In this document: positions 12,061 to 12,955 of the stretch, piece by piece | How the letters are laid out: each line of letters begins with the position of its first letter | How positions within the stretch are numbered: the first letter of the stretch is position 1 | Assembly (NCBI GenBank): GCA_964355855.1 | Contig: CAYHFD010000022.1 | Location: forward strand, 1 to 12,955 | Length of the DNA stretch: 12,955 nt | DNA from: XYD1-FULL-44-32 sp964355855 | GTDB lineage: Bacteria; Patescibacteriota; Minisyncoccia; Phycocordibacterales; XYD1-FULL-46-19 | Direction of reading: 5' to 3' | Position numbers and translations under genes: made by a program | The notes under the pieces: model-generated | Told to the model about the DNA's origin: nothing | The model's database searches: none | Seen by the model: the letters and a program-made list of their open reading frames with translations, nothing else

Positions 12061-12690
12061 ATGGTGGAAATTACCCCGGCAATTTTAGAAAATAACTGGA
12101 GCGATATTGAAGATAAAATAAAATTGGTAGAAGGCGTCACCAAGTGGGTGCATATAGACGTGGCCGACGGCCAGTTTGTGCCGGTAGTTACCTGGGGCGC
12201 GCCCGATGACCTAGAGCTTTTGACGGGCACTGCCAAAATCGAAGTACATTTAATGGTCGAACATCCCGAAGAAGTGGTGGCGGTGTGGATGAATGTGGCC
12301 GACCGGCTGGTAGTTCATTTGGAAGCGACCGAAAAAATCGAAGACTTGGTAGATGCCTTTCAATTTACCAATACCAAACTTGGATTAGCAATACTTTTGG
12401 AAACACCGATAGCCGATATTGTGCCGTATGCCCACCGTGTGGATGTAATTCAGCTAATGGGGATTAAAAAAGTCGGTTTTCAGGGGGAAAAGTTTGACCC
12501 AATTACTTTAGCGCGGATCAAAGAATTACGGGCCAAAGCCCCCACCGCCAAAATCCAAATTGATGGTGGGGTAAATTTGGAAACCGGCCGCGACGCAGTC
12601 GCGGCCGGTGCCGACACTCTCGTCATCGGTTCGGCTTTGTGGGACAGTGGGGATGTGGAGGGGATTATAGAAAAATTTAAAGAGTTATAA
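12061..12690 (+). CDS. rpe: ribulose-phosphate 3-epimerase family protein
   Basis: This 209-residue TIM barrel is expected to interconvert ribulose-5-phosphate and xylulose-5-phosphate. Metal and catalytic positions of the family are kept: HID (His31, Asp33), VHLM (His63) and IDGG (Asp168). TPAIL replaces the usual (A/S)PSIL, so the first-strand Ser is Ala. The loop usually reading MxVNPGFGGQ is QLMGIKKVGFQGEKF. VIGSALW near the end matches the phosphate-binding GxxA/S region. The protein is thus a diverged member, and a related epimerase activity cannot be excluded. It is the last gene of the gap unit and is followed by a large palindrome. Confidence 0.85.
   Translation: MVEITPAILENNWSDIEDKIKLVEGVTKWVHIDVADGQFVPVVTWGAPDDLELLTGTAKIEVHLMVEHPEEVVAVWMNVADRLVVHLEATEKIEDLVDAFQFTNTKLGLAILLETPIADIVPYAHRVDVIQLMGIKKVGFQGEKFDPITLARIKELRAKAPTAKIQIDGGVNLETGRDAVAAGADTLVIGSALWDSGDVEGIIEKFKEL
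12583..12609. repeat. 12-bp perfect palindrome inside rpe
   Basis: ACCGGCCGCGAC (12583-12594), GCA, then GTCGCGGCCGGT (12598-12609) encode TGRDAVAAG just after the conserved IDGGVN. It is strikingly GC-rich compared with the flanking codons. Confidence 0.92.
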
Positions 12691-12698
12691 CTTCGCTC

Positions 12699-12791
12699 GG
12701 AAAGTAGTTTTCATTGCACACATAAAAGTCTGCTGACTTTTTGCTCTGCTCGGTCCAGTCGGCCTGTGCAAGGCACTGGAAACTACTTTTC
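12699..12791. repeat. 93-bp interrupted palindrome directly after rpe
   Basis: Nested arms: AAAGTAGTTT (12701-12710) with AAACTACTTT (12780-12789), TTGCACA (12714-12720) with TGTGCAA (12765-12771), and an inner hairpin AAAAGTC/GACTTTT (12724-12741, loop TGCT). CGCTC words flank both sides. It begins 8 bases after the rpe stop, like the larger element at 3016-3186 after the surface protein gene. Confidence 0.75.
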
Positions 12792-12821
12792 TCGCTCAGT
12801 CCCTAGTGCTAATTTTATCTC

Positions 12822-12846
12822 AAAAACCCTTTAAAATAGGGCTTTT
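12822..12846 (+). terminator. weak intrinsic terminator
   Basis: AAAA-A-CCCT (about 12822-12830) and AGGG-C-TTTT (12838-12846) form a short stem with a 7-base loop and a T-run. It probably ends the gap-rpe unit. Confidence 0.45.
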
Positions 12847-12856
12847 ACGCTTTGAT

Positions 12857-12884
12857 TTGACTTTTTATTGATATGTGCTATCAT
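12857..12884 (+). promoter_or_regulatory. outward-facing promoter at the right edge
   Basis: TTGACT (12857-12862), a 16-base spacer and an extended -10, TGCTATCAT (12876-12884), predict a start near 12891. No ORF of note begins in the remaining 65 bases except a possible ATG at 12952, so this drives a gene beyond the window. Confidence 0.65.
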
Positions 12885-12955
12885 TACAAAAGAGTCCTAG
12901 AACTACAAAAACCCCTCAATCCGAACACTTTCTAATAATTTAATACTTGTAATGA

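Overview
The window looks like a chromosomal segment of a Patescibacteria (CPR) bacterium, probably of the Parcubacteria group. This rests on small, tightly packed genes, a murB/gatB/gap/rpiB/rpe core gene set, large secreted surface proteins of the kind seen in that lineage (PKD/Fn3-like, a peptidoglycan-binding domain with a C-terminal membrane anchor), several genes whose -10 box lies so close to the ATG that the mRNA should be leaderless, and many palindromic intergenic elements. The assignment comes from gene content and style, not from a marker comparison.

Layout. 53-550 (minus): small alpha/beta-hydrolase-like protein. 551-940: a promoter and a leader with three back-to-back hairpins. 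941-3013: 690-residue secreted, membrane-anchored protein with eleven EEYSxEYxFTT repeats and a peptidoglycan-binding-like domain. 3014-3490: a 171-bp interrupted palindrome, a bidirectional-looking terminator and another structured leader. 3491-5554: a GC-richer, Shine-Dalgarno-led lipoprotein with three PASTA repeats, two of them encoded by a perfect 202-bp direct duplication. 5810-6454: secreted PKD/Fn3-like protein. 6550-7503: murB. 7638-9044: gatB, preceded by a 30-codon upstream ORF that copies the GatB N-terminus. 9092-9502: four-helix membrane protein. 9545-9690: possible structured RNA ending in a strong terminator. 9739-12690: apparent transcription unit of leader peptide - gap - membrane-anchored unknown - rpiB - rpe. 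12699-12791: another interrupted palindrome, then a terminator and an outward-facing promoter.

How the genes fit together. gap, rpiB and rpe form a small lower-glycolysis/non-oxidative pentose phosphate cluster, murB makes the peptidoglycan precursor UDP-MurNAc, gatB serves Gln-tRNA(Gln)/Asn-tRNA(Asn) formation, and three secreted proteins populate the cell surface.

The most interesting signal is shared by gatB and gap. Each has a near-leaderless promoter, then an ATG opening a short upstream ORF, then a palindromic element, then the real start codon. In each case deleting one copy of a short direct repeat (9 bp at gatB, 8 bp at gap) together with the intervening DNA would rebuild an in-frame leaderless gene. 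In gap the start codon sits inside a perfect 14-bp long-range stem whose other arm is translated by the leader ORF, which is the geometry of translational attenuation.
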